In this document: positions 14,502 through 24,061 of the stretch, in pieces
How the letters are laid out: each line of letters begins with the position of its first letter
Position numbering within the stretch: position 1 is the first letter of the stretch
Origin: a virus
Length of the DNA stretch: 64,000 bases
IMG/VR virus record: IMGVR_UViG_3300030110_004345
Span: 38,474 to 102,473 of that record
Reading direction: 5' to 3' (one strand)
Notes under the pieces: model-generated
What the model was told of the DNA's origin: nothing
Seen by the model: only the letters and a program-made list of their open reading frames with translations
Database searches by the model: none
Program-made: the position numbers and the translations under genes

Positions 14502-15689
14502 TCATTTGATGTGTAAAGGTTTCATACCTGACCAGTTTTTTCCACCTTCGTGGTTTATTTTAAACTTGCCAAACCTAGTATTACTAAATAGTTTAGAGAT
14601 TTGGTTTATGTCATATTGATCTTCTTCTGCCAGATCAATAACTAAACTATCGTGGTTGCAGAACTTAACAAAAGACTTCTTGTCCTCAAGAAACTCCCAA
14701 ACTTTATACATTTGCTCAAAAACTAGATCCGCTGCTGTGGATTGGATAATATAACTAATAGCATGATCCTCATCGGCATCAATCTCACGACCGAACTGCG
14801 TGTAAACCTTACCCAAAACTTTATCAAAATACATATCTTTTAGGATTTTACGGTCGTAAATCTTATCAACCTTATCGTCGGTGCTGTTTGGGTTATAAAG
14901 CCAAGAAAAAATCCTTTTCTTTGCATTTTCTCTACTTTTAGTTCTGGTGAAAACATTCTTTAAGTTCCAGTCGTGCAAGTCCTCTTCGGGTTGGTCATGA
15001 CCAAGAAGAGCAAGGGCAATGCGCAATTCACAAGCATTGAAATCCAACTCATAAAGCCAATCGTTAGTGGGGGTTAGGATCTGACGATATTTCTTTGGAA
15101 GCGTCATTACTGGAAATGAGTTTGTCTTAGTCGCCAAGCGACCTGTGACTGTTTTAAACATGTCATAATCAATATAAGGCTTACAGCCACTCACAGTCTT
15201 AAACATGTTTCGGTCTTGAACTGTAAGTCGTTCTATCTTTGTTGGATCGATATTGACCTTACGGTTTTTGATATCTGCGATAACTTTGTTAATCTTGAGC
15301 AACTGATCGTAGTTTGTGGGTTTTGGATAGTTGGTAAAGATGTCTTCACAGATTTTATTTTTTATCTCTGCAAAGTTTTGCAAATAATGACTTGGGATTA
15401 GGTCATATAAGCAATGATCGTCAAGAGTTAGACCTACTTCGTTTGCTGCTTTGAACGCTGCTTTGATTCTTGCTTGGACTGCGGACCACTCCCCTCTAGA
15501 ACCTTCTGGGCAAAGCTCGTCCAGGGATTTACCCCCGGTGTAAAGATTAGCATACTCGACCTCCTTGTCGCGTAGATAAGTAGCATAAGACCAAGTTTTG
15601 GTACAATTGTCTGTAATTTGTTCGCTAAATGTTCCTTTTCTATAGATTAGGGAACATTTATTTTTTTCGTCGAATGTCTGGAAAAGCAT
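14502..15689 (-). CDS. Compact family A DNA polymerase (no exonuclease domain)
   Basis: 395 residues covering only thumb, palm and fingers. All pol I motifs can be placed: TGRLATKTNSFPVMTLP from 182 (motif 1), DFNACELRIA from D216 (motif A, D705 in Klenow), R253-x3-K257-x3-F261-x3-Y265 (motif B, O-helix), QSTAAD from 316, and H346-D347-S348 (motif C). Motif C normally reads HDE; Ser at the third place is unusual. Motif B to the Q-x-x-x-x-D helix spans about 50 residues against about 95 in Klenow, so the fingers are reduced. There is no 3'-5' or 5'-3' exonuclease domain; the latter is encoded at 9760-10734. T4 uses a family B enzyme here. Confidence 0.88.
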   Translation of the reverse strand: MLFQTFDEKNKCSLIYRKGTFSEQITDNCTKTWSYATYLRDKEVEYANLYTGGKSLDELCPEGSRGEWSAVQARIKAAFKAANEVGLTLDDHCLYDLIPSHYLQNFAEIKNKICEDIFTNYPKPTNYDQLLKINKVIADIKNRKVNIDPTKIERLTVQDRNMFKTVSGCKPYIDYDMFKTVTGRLATKTNSFPVMTLPKKYRQILTPTNDWLYELDFNACELRIALALLGHDQPEEDLHDWNLKNVFTRTKSRENAKKRIFSWLYNPNSTDDKVDKIYDRKILKDMYFDKVLGKVYTQFGREIDADEDHAISYIIQSTAADLVFEQMYKVWEFLEDKKSFVKFCNHDSLVIDLAEEDQYDINQISKLFSNTRFGKFKINHEGGKNWSGMKPLHIK

Positions 15690-17018
15690 TTAGTATCCGC
15701 TGGTTGAGCCACCAGTTGTATTATCAAAAAATGAAGATGGGCTGGTGCCGTTAACTTGTTGCTGGGTTAATATACCAGTATTGGTAGGTGCTGTCAAGTA
15801 GTTTTTATTTTGGGCTCTCATTTGAGCTAAAAAATCAGATATCGCCACTGTGGTTTGAAATATATCTTTTGATTTTAAATTAGATAACATCCTTCTATAT
15901 AATTTTATTTTATTTTTATTATTTAATTTTATGCCCTCTTCTATTAATCTTATATCCAAATATCTTTTTAAAAATTCTTTTTCAGGATATATACTAAGAA
16001 ATGTGTCATAGTCTATTTGATTGTTGTCTGGAAATTCATTTGGTCTAGCTCTTATTATTCTTTCTGTTTTAAACGTTGATTGTAAAAAATTGTCTTTAAT
16101 ACAATTTTTTTGTATTATCTTTTCTATTCTTGGTTGAAAATCAATAAAACCTACATATGACAGGTACATGTATTTTTTAAATGAAATATAACTAATATAC
16201 TCAGCTTGAAAATAACTTAAGTTAAAGTTTTGTACATCATTTCCTATACCGTAGGGAGCCATATATTTTTTAAGCTGTTTTGAATTCAAGTTTGCAACTA
16301 TTGACCACGGTATGTGCTTGTTGACATAAAAACCATAAGACGCAGCAATTTTAATATAATCTGTAAAATAATCACTTGAAAGAAAATTATTCCATTTCGG
16401 GGCATCGCTACCATACTCACTATCATCAGAAAATTCAATAATTAATCCACTAGTTCTAGAACTACAGTTGACAGATGATAAATAACCTGCTAAGGTATAA
16501 GGAAAGACAGGATTGATAAGACAATATTGATAAAATTTGTCTGCATACTGCTTAAAGCTAGAGATAGTGTTTTTATCTTTTTTAGATAAAAACATATTAA
16601 TAAAATTTAGATCGATAGTTTGATTAAAATATTGATTATATTCACCTATTAAATCTTGATAAGCTTTTTTTGGATTTTCGATATCAATTATTGTTGTCAT
16701 ACAAGTTCTAAAAGAGTCTCTGGCATTTAATATAAATTGAGTCATTTCATTGTAAGCATCAACAACAAAGTTAATAGCCAACAATTCTTCTTTATCTGTT
16801 AAATATTTCAAAGACGTTGGCTTTGGATATACATATCTTTGCTTTGTATCGACTTTTCCCCACAATGGTCGACCATACCAAAAATCAATCGGTCTGGATA
16901 ATCCAGGAGAAACAGGGTAAATGTTTATGTTTCTTTGGTAATACTCTCTTTGGTTGAATAAGTAATCCGCTGGTAAATTATTTCTAGCAAAGGGTGCTAT
17001 GTTTATATCTCTAGGCAT
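15690..17018 (-). CDS. Probable structural protein (baseplate region)
   Basis: 442 residues, unrecognised. Rich in Tyr, Asn and Phe, as are neighbouring baseplate proteins. The N terminus contains YPVSPGLSRPIDFWYGRP, and the C terminus becomes Gly/Thr/Ser-rich (GTSPSSFFDNTTGGSTSGY), a typical virion-surface end. It immediately follows the hub protein in the transcript. There is no obvious ribosome site before its ATG, and CTATTTATA ends three bases before the start codon. A tail or baseplate role is inferred from position only. Confidence 0.65.
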   Translation of the reverse strand: MPRDINIAPFARNNLPADYLFNQREYYQRNINIYPVSPGLSRPIDFWYGRPLWGKVDTKQRYVYPKPTSLKYLTDKEELLAINFVVDAYNEMTQFILNARDSFRTCMTTIIDIENPKKAYQDLIGEYNQYFNQTIDLNFINMFLSKKDKNTISSFKQYADKFYQYCLINPVFPYTLAGYLSSVNCSSRTSGLIIEFSDDSEYGSDAPKWNNFLSSDYFTDYIKIAASYGFYVNKHIPWSIVANLNSKQLKKYMAPYGIGNDVQNFNLSYFQAEYISYISFKKYMYLSYVGFIDFQPRIEKIIQKNCIKDNFLQSTFKTERIIRARPNEFPDNNQIDYDTFLSIYPEKEFLKRYLDIRLIEEGIKLNNKNKIKLYRRMLSNLKSKDIFQTTVAISDFLAQMRAQNKNYLTAPTNTGILTQQQVNGTSPSSFFDNTTGGSTSGY

Positions 17019-17056
17019 AATATAAATAGAAATATTTTAAAATATTATTCTGGTTC

Positions 17057-20029
17057 TTACGGCTCTGCGGTTGTTCCTGCAGCATACTCAGGATATTGTT
17101 TTAATAAAGCTTCTTCTTTTTGTAATTTTTCTCTTAATTTTTGCTCTGCGAGCTTTTTATTCGCACCCTGCTTTCCTACGCCGGCGGTGCCGGCTGCTAT
17201 TTGTGCGCGATACAACGCAACTTTTGAAGAATATACACCAGCTTGCTCATCTTTTGCTTTAAATTCTTGTATCAATCGATTAACTTCTCGCTCTTTGGCT
17301 TTTGAATCGCCCGCAGACATTGTTTGTGCCTTAGCCCTATTAACTTGTCTTTTTGTACTGTATTGTACCCCAGTTACCTTTGTTTCGAAAAAACCTCCGG
17401 CGCTATAATAGTGATCGACGCTTTTAACTTGATATTGTCCCTCTCCATAAAACCACCCATTTACTTTAGGATCTGTTGCTGTGTTTAATGTTGGAGTAAT
17501 CACATTAAACCTCATCCCCAATTGAAATATAGGTAATCCAACAGTTGTCATTGAAACCTCAAAGATTAGGGGTATCATTTTCTTATCATAATTAAGTTGC
17601 TCAAAAACAACTTTTTCAAGATCAGAATCTTTTATAGCCTCCAAGCCTATTTTCTTTAGAGCACCTCTATCAACGCCGCCAAAAGTAAAAGTTGGAACAA
17701 AATCTGAATCATCTACTATACTTTCTCCATCAGACTTTCTCTTGGCATATAAAATTAACCCGTGCTTTAAATCGGCATGAGCTTTTGTATTTTTAATTAT
17801 TTTAAAATTAGGACTTTCACCTGTCAATGAAAAAGTAATATTCCCAAGCTGATAAGAGCCGTTAAAATCTGAAACGTTCAACAATCTCCCTTTGTTTATT
17901 CTCGCAACCGAAACAAGATTTATTAGTGATTGCATTATCTCAAATACTGACAATGAGTTTTTTGAAGTTCCATAAAGTTTTTTTGCGAGAATGTATTTAA
18001 GATTTTTCAAAGAAATGGGCAAGTCATAAATGTCTCTGCTGATCGCCACTCTATCTTTACCTGCGAACAGTGTGATATCAGAAAAAATAAACCTACTTCT
18101 TTTTATTGTATTCTCAGCGACTTGTGCGGCATTAGACGGGTAAACAGTATCAACAAAAGGTGTATTTCTTCGTATGTTGCTGTTTATATTATTATATATT
18201 CTATTAAACACCAATCTAACTAAATCTCCGAACAAAATATAACGCACGGTATAAAAATTACTAAACTCTTTGACTATTTGCTCTATTGTGCCTCCTAAAA
18301 CTTCTGATGTTTGAGTGGCTAACGATCTTTGTTTTTGTAGTTCATTTATTTGTTTATCTATTTCTGTAATCTGTTCGTCGACACTACCTTTTTGTTTATT
18401 TAACTGCTCGATATTTGCCGCTTTATTTCTTTCCTCGCTCGCAGAGCCTGTTTTCTTTGATTGTTGTTCTTTTATCTTACCTTGTAATAGTCTTGATTGT
18501 CGAGCTATACCCTCTTTTTTAGAGATTAGCTCCTCTATCTTATATGTGAAATTGCGAATCGCCGTGTTTTTAGCGGTTGTTTCTTGATCGGCTGTTACTG
18601 GTTTTTTTCTTGTTTTTTTTGACGCTGAGTTACCAGGATCTGACAATAAATCTTTTACTGTTCCACCGCTAGATAATATATTATTGTAGTATTCTATTAT
18701 GGATTTAGCATCGATGGTTATTTCTTTTATTACACCAGATTTTTGTATTTCAGCAGAAAAGAAAGTTTCTTCTAGTGCCTTAGATATTTGGTCCATCCTC
18801 AGATTATCAAACTTAGCCTCTGCTTTTTGCTTTTCATTATCGTAATCAGCAGTTGCTTTACCAATTAATGAATTTTTTGCGGCTTCAGCAGAATCTATAA
18901 ATTTTTGTTTTTGCGCTCGTAGTTGCTCTTGAAGTGCTTTTTCTTTTCTAATAATCACTGAAGCTGCACTCTTTTCGTCTTCACCCACAGATTCTGTGTT
19001 CGATGTGGTTATACGTCGCTGTACTTCCTCTCTATCAACACTTTGTTTTATTTGTTCATCAATTTCTGTTAAGAATTTTTTACCGTGTATTCCTTCTGCA
19101 CTTCTAGCCTTGGCATAAGTTTCTGCCGCCTTTATAGCTATATCTCTCTGGGTTTTTGCGTCTTTAACGTTTCTTTCCAAAACAACTGCGGCTGAAGCTA
19201 AATCTAAATTCAAGATATCGAAAAGCTCTCTTGTGCCAAATAAACTTTCCTCTTGACCAAAATATTCAACATCAACAATTGTTTTTGAATTTTCTTCTAG
19301 GTTAAGATTTGTTTTTATTAAATTTAAACTCAACGAAAAAGCTAAAGCCTCAGAATTTAAAGCATACTTTTCATTTATTTCTTTATTTGAAGTTGAGTAT
19401 GATATAGTTATTTTAGTAAACCACGGACTAACACCAGTTCTACCAGCCGCTCTAAACACCTGGGCATATGTCAAGCTTTCACCAAAAACCGCTTCTGAAC
19501 CAGGTATTTTATCCGTAAATGTATTCAAGGAGTCAAATATGAGTTTCACTTTTACATAATATGTTTTACCGAATAATGGCTGTCCAGTGCCGTCCAATCT
19601 CATTTCCAACGTTTTTAACCCTACGTTGTTTGTAGTGTAATACCCTAAGCTACCCAGACCCTTTTGTATGTTGGCAGGACTAGTCAGAGGAATTGATAAT
19701 TGTAATCCTGGGTCTTTAGCGTTTACCAAAAATAAATCTATTTTTGGCACCATTTGGGCGTATTCGTTTGGAGTTAATAAGTTTATAAAATTAGAGTTTT
19801 TTTCTACCTCTACTTGAATCATACTATTAACAGTTTTTAAAAAGTCTTTACTTATTTTTGGTACATTGGGGGCACCTGGACCCGATACATTAGTTGTTGT
19901 GTCTATTGCCTTTTCTGATAAAGGAATTTCAGAAAAGATATCCAAAAGCATCATTTGTGGATTATTTAAAACCTCTTTATCAAATGTTTTGCCGCTAGTA
20001 TCGGTATTTTTTTGAATTGGATCTGTCAT
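17057..20029 (-). CDS. Large baseplate hub-like protein with coiled-coil insertion
   Basis: 990 residues. The C-terminal region (PIFQLGMRFNVITPT, then FYGEGQYQVKSVDHYYSAGG and FETKVTGVQYST) is the pattern of gpD/gp27-type hub proteins that join the tail tube to the baseplate. The middle is unusual: two long Lys/Glu/Gln/Ala-rich coiled-coil stretches (about residues 285-420 and 490-580), a feature not expected in hub proteins. It ends with another Ala/Lys/Glu helical tail. It lies between a gp53-like wedge gene and an unassigned structural gene. It may fuse hub functions with a needle-like or assembly rod; this is inference. Confidence 0.65.
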   Translation of the reverse strand: MTDPIQKNTDTSGKTFDKEVLNNPQMMLLDIFSEIPLSEKAIDTTTNVSGPGAPNVPKISKDFLKTVNSMIQVEVEKNSNFINLLTPNEYAQMVPKIDLFLVNAKDPGLQLSIPLTSPANIQKGLGSLGYYTTNNVGLKTLEMRLDGTGQPLFGKTYYVKVKLIFDSLNTFTDKIPGSEAVFGESLTYAQVFRAAGRTGVSPWFTKITISYSTSNKEINEKYALNSEALAFSLSLNLIKTNLNLEENSKTIVDVEYFGQEESLFGTRELFDILNLDLASAAVVLERNVKDAKTQRDIAIKAAETYAKARSAEGIHGKKFLTEIDEQIKQSVDREEVQRRITTSNTESVGEDEKSAASVIIRKEKALQEQLRAQKQKFIDSAEAAKNSLIGKATADYDNEKQKAEAKFDNLRMDQISKALEETFFSAEIQKSGVIKEITIDAKSIIEYYNNILSSGGTVKDLLSDPGNSASKKTRKKPVTADQETTAKNTAIRNFTYKIEELISKKEGIARQSRLLQGKIKEQQSKKTGSASEERNKAANIEQLNKQKGSVDEQITEIDKQINELQKQRSLATQTSEVLGGTIEQIVKEFSNFYTVRYILFGDLVRLVFNRIYNNINSNIRRNTPFVDTVYPSNAAQVAENTIKRSRFIFSDITLFAGKDRVAISRDIYDLPISLKNLKYILAKKLYGTSKNSLSVFEIMQSLINLVSVARINKGRLLNVSDFNGSYQLGNITFSLTGESPNFKIIKNTKAHADLKHGLILYAKRKSDGESIVDDSDFVPTFTFGGVDRGALKKIGLEAIKDSDLEKVVFEQLNYDKKMIPLIFEVSMTTVGLPIFQLGMRFNVITPTLNTATDPKVNGWFYGEGQYQVKSVDHYYSAGGFFETKVTGVQYSTKRQVNRAKAQTMSAGDSKAKEREVNRLIQEFKAKDEQAGVYSSKVALYRAQIAAGTAGVGKQGANKKLAEQKLREKLQKEEALLKQYPEYAAGTTAEP

Positions 20030-20036
20030 GCTTTTT

Positions 20037-20378
20037 CTAGTACCCCAAAGCAGATAATATTGATTCTAAGGGAAATGGGATTAAAATATTTTGACCTAAT
20101 TCCACATCTGTTTCCAAAGGTGTTTTATTGAAAGAGGCGATAACCCACCAGTATGTGGGATCTCCGTAATATTTATCTGCTAGTTTGAAAAACCTATCAG
20201 ATGACTTCCAAGTATGTGTATCTATTTGTATCCCCAAAAAATCTCTAACTTTTAAATCTTTAAAGCTTTCAAATGAATAGTGAGTAATTGAGTTGACACC
20301 GCGATTTGTTAAAACATCTGCGTATTCTTCACTATTTGTTGTTACGATTGCATTATTTCTATATCGCGATACTGCCAT
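20037..20378 (-). CDS. Baseplate wedge protein, gp53-like with LysM domain
   Basis: 113 residues. The second half (TWKSSDRFFKLADKYYGDP, YWWVIASFN, then LGQNILIPFPLESIL) is a LysM-like fold as in T4 gp53 and related baseplate LysM proteins, which clamp adjacent wedges. The N terminus is short and polar. An AGGAG ribosome site precedes it. Its position between the putative tube-initiator and hub genes fits a baseplate role. Confidence 0.7.
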   Translation of the reverse strand: MAVSRYRNNAIVTTNSEEYADVLTNRGVNSITHYSFESFKDLKVRDFLGIQIDTHTWKSSDRFFKLADKYYGDPTYWWVIASFNKTPLETDVELGQNILIPFPLESILSALGY

Positions 20379-20408
20379 TGATTAATTTCTCCTATTTTCT
20401 TAATTGTA

Positions 20409-21083
20409 TTATTCTTTTAAGCTAGCATAATATTCTACAAATGCTTCTTGAGAGCTTTCTTCATTTAGTCCTGTTCCTAGCGCATTTGCTACATTGTATG
20501 CTGTAATTACTTCTTCTGGTTCTGGACCAGAAGAATATATAAATTCTCCTTGCGCTGTAAAATCTTTATCGCTGACCCATCCTGGGGTTTGTTTATGTAG
20601 CACAACAAAGCCAAGATTTATTTCGTACTGTCTCTCATAAAATATACCTTCGTCTGTTCCCATAGCGGTGATGCCGCCGGCACTTCCAGGCTTTACGTCT
20701 AAGCTATTTATATACCCTTGCACTGTCGTGTATAACTTTCCATTTAAAACGGATATTTCAAAAAATGGAGGCGCACTCAACACCTTGCTCCCCCCTTGAG
20801 AGTTTACATATTTTGGATACTGGCTTCTCATAAGATTGTTTACATTATTGTGAAGATCTACAGCCGATTCAAGCTGCTTTCCTCTCGCAACAAAAGAATA
20901 GTCTATTTCTCTTGTTACATTGGAGAAAGTTGCGATCTCGTCCATTTTTCCATACGATGCTTCAGATGCCCATTTTGGATTTAACTTCTGTTGTATAGAC
21001 AAAGACGCACAACTAAACTTTGAAGAAAAGCTTCCATTTAAGTGAAGCGGCTTGATGTTTATAACTTGTATCGTACTAGTCAT
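20409..21083 (-). CDS. Baseplate/tail-tube junction protein (gp48/gp54-like role)
   Basis: 224 residues. The segment SYGKMDEIATFSNVTREIDY, followed by NNVNNLMRSQYPKY and APPFFEISVLNGKLYTTV with GYINSLDVKPG, has the beta-rich layout of tube-fold proteins that cap the baseplate and start tube polymerisation. ERQYEINLGFVVLHKQTPGW resembles the outer strands of the same fold. It follows directly after the tape measure gene, where tube initiators are expected. The specific assignment to gp48 or gp54 is not possible from sequence reading alone. Confidence 0.55.
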   Translation of the reverse strand: MTSTIQVINIKPLHLNGSFSSKFSCASLSIQQKLNPKWASEASYGKMDEIATFSNVTREIDYSFVARGKQLESAVDLHNNVNNLMRSQYPKYVNSQGGSKVLSAPPFFEISVLNGKLYTTVQGYINSLDVKPGSAGGITAMGTDEGIFYERQYEINLGFVVLHKQTPGWVSDKDFTAQGEFIYSSGPEPEEVITAYNVANALGTGLNEESSQEAFVEYYASLKE

Positions 21084-21087
21084 ATAA

Positions 21088-23478
21088 TTAACCTTTAATG
21101 CTCATGGTTTCTCTAACTTGCCCTCTAGCAAGCTCTACTGTTCTTCTATCTAGTCTTTCGTTACCAATATTAATCGTAAACTCAGTCTTTTTCTTATCAT
21201 CAGATAGTATGTCTTTCATTGCGTTTATAGATTCTGCTAGCATTATAAATGCCTCTTGGTTTATAACATTTGATCCGACCATGTTACCTCCAGCAATCAT
21301 CTCTGGCTCTCTTTCACCAACAACAATTGCTTGATTCACATTAGGATTAAATGTTCTTCCTTGCGTTATTGGACCGGCATTCTTAAATCCATAATCTACG
21401 TTTCCTTCTCCATATATAGCTTCATTTATTTTATGACCTATAAACGCTCCGCCGGCTAAAGCAGCAGTTACACCAAGAGATCCTAACATCCCAATGCCTC
21501 CAGCGGCTGTGGTGGCGGCTGCGGTGGTGGCTGTGGTGCCGGCTGCTGCGGCTACGCCACCGCCAGCAGTCGCTTGGGCTACAGCAGCAGCTTTCGATGC
21601 AGCAACAAAGGCAGGAACCTTAGCAATAAATGCCTTCATACCACCAAGTAGCCCCTGAGCCCCCATAGCTGCCGAAGATGCTAGAGATGCCGCACGTAGA
21701 CCTTTAAATAATACAATCGCGCCTTTTATTATTGCTAGTGATTTAAAAGCAATAACTAAACTGCCAATAACCGTAACCATACCTCCAAGAAAAAATAAAA
21801 TTGGAGCTAAGAATATTTTAAGCCTATCGAACATTCTAGCAAGCTTATTAATTGCCACTGTTAATGCTTTATTTCCCTCGATAGCTTTTTCTTGAGCAAT
21901 TCTCTCTAGTTCTTGCCTTTTTGTGTTATCTGATGCTTGTTTAGCTAAATCGCCTATACCAGCAGCTTGTCCCTCTATAGCTTTTGTTGCGTCTTCTATG
22001 TTTTTAATGTTCTTATCGTTAAATATTTTTTCTGCCACATCTACGCCTACGCCTAAAGTATTAGCGAATGCTAATCTTTCAAAACGTTTTAGGTCACTAA
22101 ATGTTCTACCGCTTTGCTCCATGCCTTTTCTTAGTAACTCAATTCTCTCTTCTTCTGTTGCGTTTAACAATTCCATAGAGTTAAGAAGGGGTCCACCAAG
22201 AATAAAGTTTAATTTTCCTGCGCTTTCCATTGCACCTTCAAATGTATCAAATTTCTTACCAACGGTTAAAAGGTCGTTCATTTCTACACCAGCCCTCTTT
22301 GCCACAACAGCCAATTCCTTGAATATTTCTATGCCTCTTTTACCGCCATGAGTGGCTATAATGTCAAAGTTTTGGTTTAAATCTTCTAGCATCTTGTTTG
22401 GACCGACGCCAAGGGCTTGACCGAACTTTGTTAATTCCGTTGTTGTTCTTATTATTTGATCTGTAGTTTGTCCGCTACCTTGATTTAAATTTCTAAATGC
22501 TCCCGCAAGAGTTGTTGTGTTGACGCCAAATCTCTCTAGTGTTGCTGCTTGTCTAGTTAGCTCTGATCTTTGACCCGCTGACAAATTAGTAAAGTTTTGA
22601 AAGTTATCTGTCAACCCTCTGTAGGCTTGATTGGTTTCTGCGGCTGTAAAGTTAAGATCTAGAAACTGACCCTGTAAGTTTTCAACTTCTTGCCCAAATT
22701 TTTGTAACTGACCTGTTTCTCTTACAAATGCTATATCTGTCTCTCTCAGGCTCGTCAGTGTGCTTTGTGCGCCATAAGAAAGCTGTTTAAAATTATCACC
22801 TAACTTTTTAGCCCCGGCTTTTAATGCGTCCATTGCTCTTTGTGCTAGTGCGACCGGTGTTAAAACTTCTTTTGCCGCCATTCCAGCCGACTCTAAAGCA
22901 CCACTGAAGCCTCTACCTTCTACTAAACTTTTTGCTATAATGTCAGTGACACTTCCAGCGGTTTCTTTTACGCCTGTTAGTTGGGTTATTTGATTTTTAA
23001 ATATATCTCTACTGTCCGCATTGAAGTCTGCGGCATCAGATGTTATCTTTAATATTCTTTGAAGTTCTTCGCGCTGTTTTTTAAGATTAGCTGCGTTTGC
23101 TTGTGTTGTTCCGGTTAGTTTTAACTCATTGTTAACTTTTTGAAGAGCCACTTTAGCACTTTCTTCTTCGCTCTTAAAACCGAGGTCACGGGCATCTCTA
23201 ATTTTTTCTGCTAGCTCTACTTGTTTGTCTAGTAATTCTATTTTTTTAACTGTGGCGTCAAGCGCAGCTTGTTCAACAGCTTGTTGCTTCTCTATCTCAG
23301 TTAAGAACTCGACTTGTTTACCAAAAGTTTTATTTAAAGCGTCTTCTACCTTTTGACCTTCTATCTTTAACTTTAATATTTCTGAAAGAGTTTTTTTCTG
23401 TTCTATTAGTAGATCATTGAATTCTTCTAGATTATCTATATCGTTTTGTGTTGGGTTATTGCCGCCACCGTCAGCCAT
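21088..23478 (-). CDS. Tail tape measure protein
   Basis: 796 residues. The N-terminal part is a long helical coiled coil (repeated Lys/Glu/Leu/Gln from about 15 to 165). A central helical region with LTRQAATLERFGVNTTTLAG and GQALGVGPNKMLEDL follows, then hydrophobic segments near 550-600 (IFLAPILFFLGGMVTVIGSL) and an Ala/Gly-rich stretch (about 610-680). Membrane-active segments of this kind are typical of tape measure proteins, which set tail length and pass into the host envelope. It sits between tail-chaperone-like small genes and baseplate genes, the standard position. Confidence 0.85.
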   Translation of the reverse strand: MADGGGNNPTQNDIDNLEEFNDLLIEQKKTLSEILKLKIEGQKVEDALNKTFGKQVEFLTEIEKQQAVEQAALDATVKKIELLDKQVELAEKIRDARDLGFKSEEESAKVALQKVNNELKLTGTTQANAANLKKQREELQRILKITSDAADFNADSRDIFKNQITQLTGVKETAGSVTDIIAKSLVEGRGFSGALESAGMAAKEVLTPVALAQRAMDALKAGAKKLGDNFKQLSYGAQSTLTSLRETDIAFVRETGQLQKFGQEVENLQGQFLDLNFTAAETNQAYRGLTDNFQNFTNLSAGQRSELTRQAATLERFGVNTTTLAGAFRNLNQGSGQTTDQIIRTTTELTKFGQALGVGPNKMLEDLNQNFDIIATHGGKRGIEIFKELAVVAKRAGVEMNDLLTVGKKFDTFEGAMESAGKLNFILGGPLLNSMELLNATEEERIELLRKGMEQSGRTFSDLKRFERLAFANTLGVGVDVAEKIFNDKNIKNIEDATKAIEGQAAGIGDLAKQASDNTKRQELERIAQEKAIEGNKALTVAINKLARMFDRLKIFLAPILFFLGGMVTVIGSLVIAFKSLAIIKGAIVLFKGLRAASLASSAAMGAQGLLGGMKAFIAKVPAFVAASKAAAVAQATAGGGVAAAAGTTATTAAATTAAGGIGMLGSLGVTAALAGGAFIGHKINEAIYGEGNVDYGFKNAGPITQGRTFNPNVNQAIVVGEREPEMIAGGNMVGSNVINQEAFIMLAESINAMKDILSDDKKKTEFTINIGNERLDRRTVELARGQVRETMSIKG

Positions 23479-23488
23479 ACTCTACTCC

Positions 23489-23812
23489 CTACTTTAGCGG
23501 CCATTTAATGCCAGTTTCTTTTTCAAATTTTTCAACCGCTTTATCCAAACGATATCTATTGTTTAAAACACCTGGATCATTAAGACCGTGCTTTAAATAA
23601 GAATCCATATATGCTTTTTCCGAAGCTAGCGCAGCGCCGAATGCCATTACATCTGGTCTGTTCCCCCTTATTTGAAAGGCTCTCAAGCTTTGTCCTGGCT
23701 CTGCAAACATATAATAAAGCATTTGTTTTACTTTCGCACCAAAAGAAATAAGAGAGGCTTCTTCTTTTAGAAGCTTGGCATCGTTGAGATCTATAGTAAT
23801 GGTTTCTTTCAT
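23489..23812 (-). CDS. Hypothetical small tail-region protein
   Basis: 107 residues, alpha-helical in appearance: ITIDLNDAKLLKEEASLISF, MLYYMFAEPGQSL and AFGAALASEKAYMDSYLKHG. No family is recognised. It lies between the tape measure gene and the gp51-like gene, where tail assembly chaperones are found in many phages, so a chaperone or small baseplate role is plausible. It starts with ATG. Confidence 0.65.
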   Translation of the reverse strand: MKETITIDLNDAKLLKEEASLISFGAKVKQMLYYMFAEPGQSLRAFQIRGNRPDVMAFGAALASEKAYMDSYLKHGLNDPGVLNNRYRLDKAVEKFEKETGIKWPLK

Positions 23813-23833
23813 AAAAATAATTAGTTTTAATAA

Positions 23834-24061
23834 TCAAAAAGTGCTACTAGGCGGCAGATAATTGGTTGGTTGCGTGGCTTCTTCTGTTTTTTCTCTCTCA
23901 TCTTCTTTATGATCGATTAACAGTTGAACATACCAGTCTCTTAAGCCAATGGGTAGGCTATACAATTCAAACAAGCTCCATCCTCCATAATATTTCATAT
24001 AGAAGAAGTTCTTGTATATATTTTGCATATACTTAGGACTTAAGCCAAAAAAATTCCGCAT
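23834..24061 (-). CDS. gp51-like / tail assembly chaperone second-frame protein
   Basis: 75 residues. FYMKYYGGWSLFELYSLPIG with LRDWYVQLL and an acidic tail (HKEDEREKTEE) is a pattern I associate with small assembly factors next to baseplate hub or tail chaperone genes (G-G-x-S-x-x-x-x-x-x-L-P-x-x-x-R-x-W). It overlaps the end of the gp26-like gene by 29 bases in the +1 frame. It has its own ATG with GGAGG nine bases upstream, so it can be translated independently by coupling. The overlap contains a run of seven T, which could also allow a +1 slip and a fusion product. Confidence 0.6.
   Translation of the reverse strand: MRNFFGLSPKYMQNIYKNFFYMKYYGGWSLFELYSLPIGLRDWYVQLLIDHKEDEREKTEEATQPTNYLPPSSTF

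Noticed and set aside
17021-17029. TATAAATA on the plus strand as a T4-type late promoter
   Set aside because: No gene lies downstream on the plus strand; on the minus strand it reads CTATTTATA only three bases from an ATG, too close for a normal leader.
21923-22351. 142-residue plus-strand frame within the tape measure gene
   Set aside because: Opposite-strand shadow of a well-supported gene; no signals of translation.
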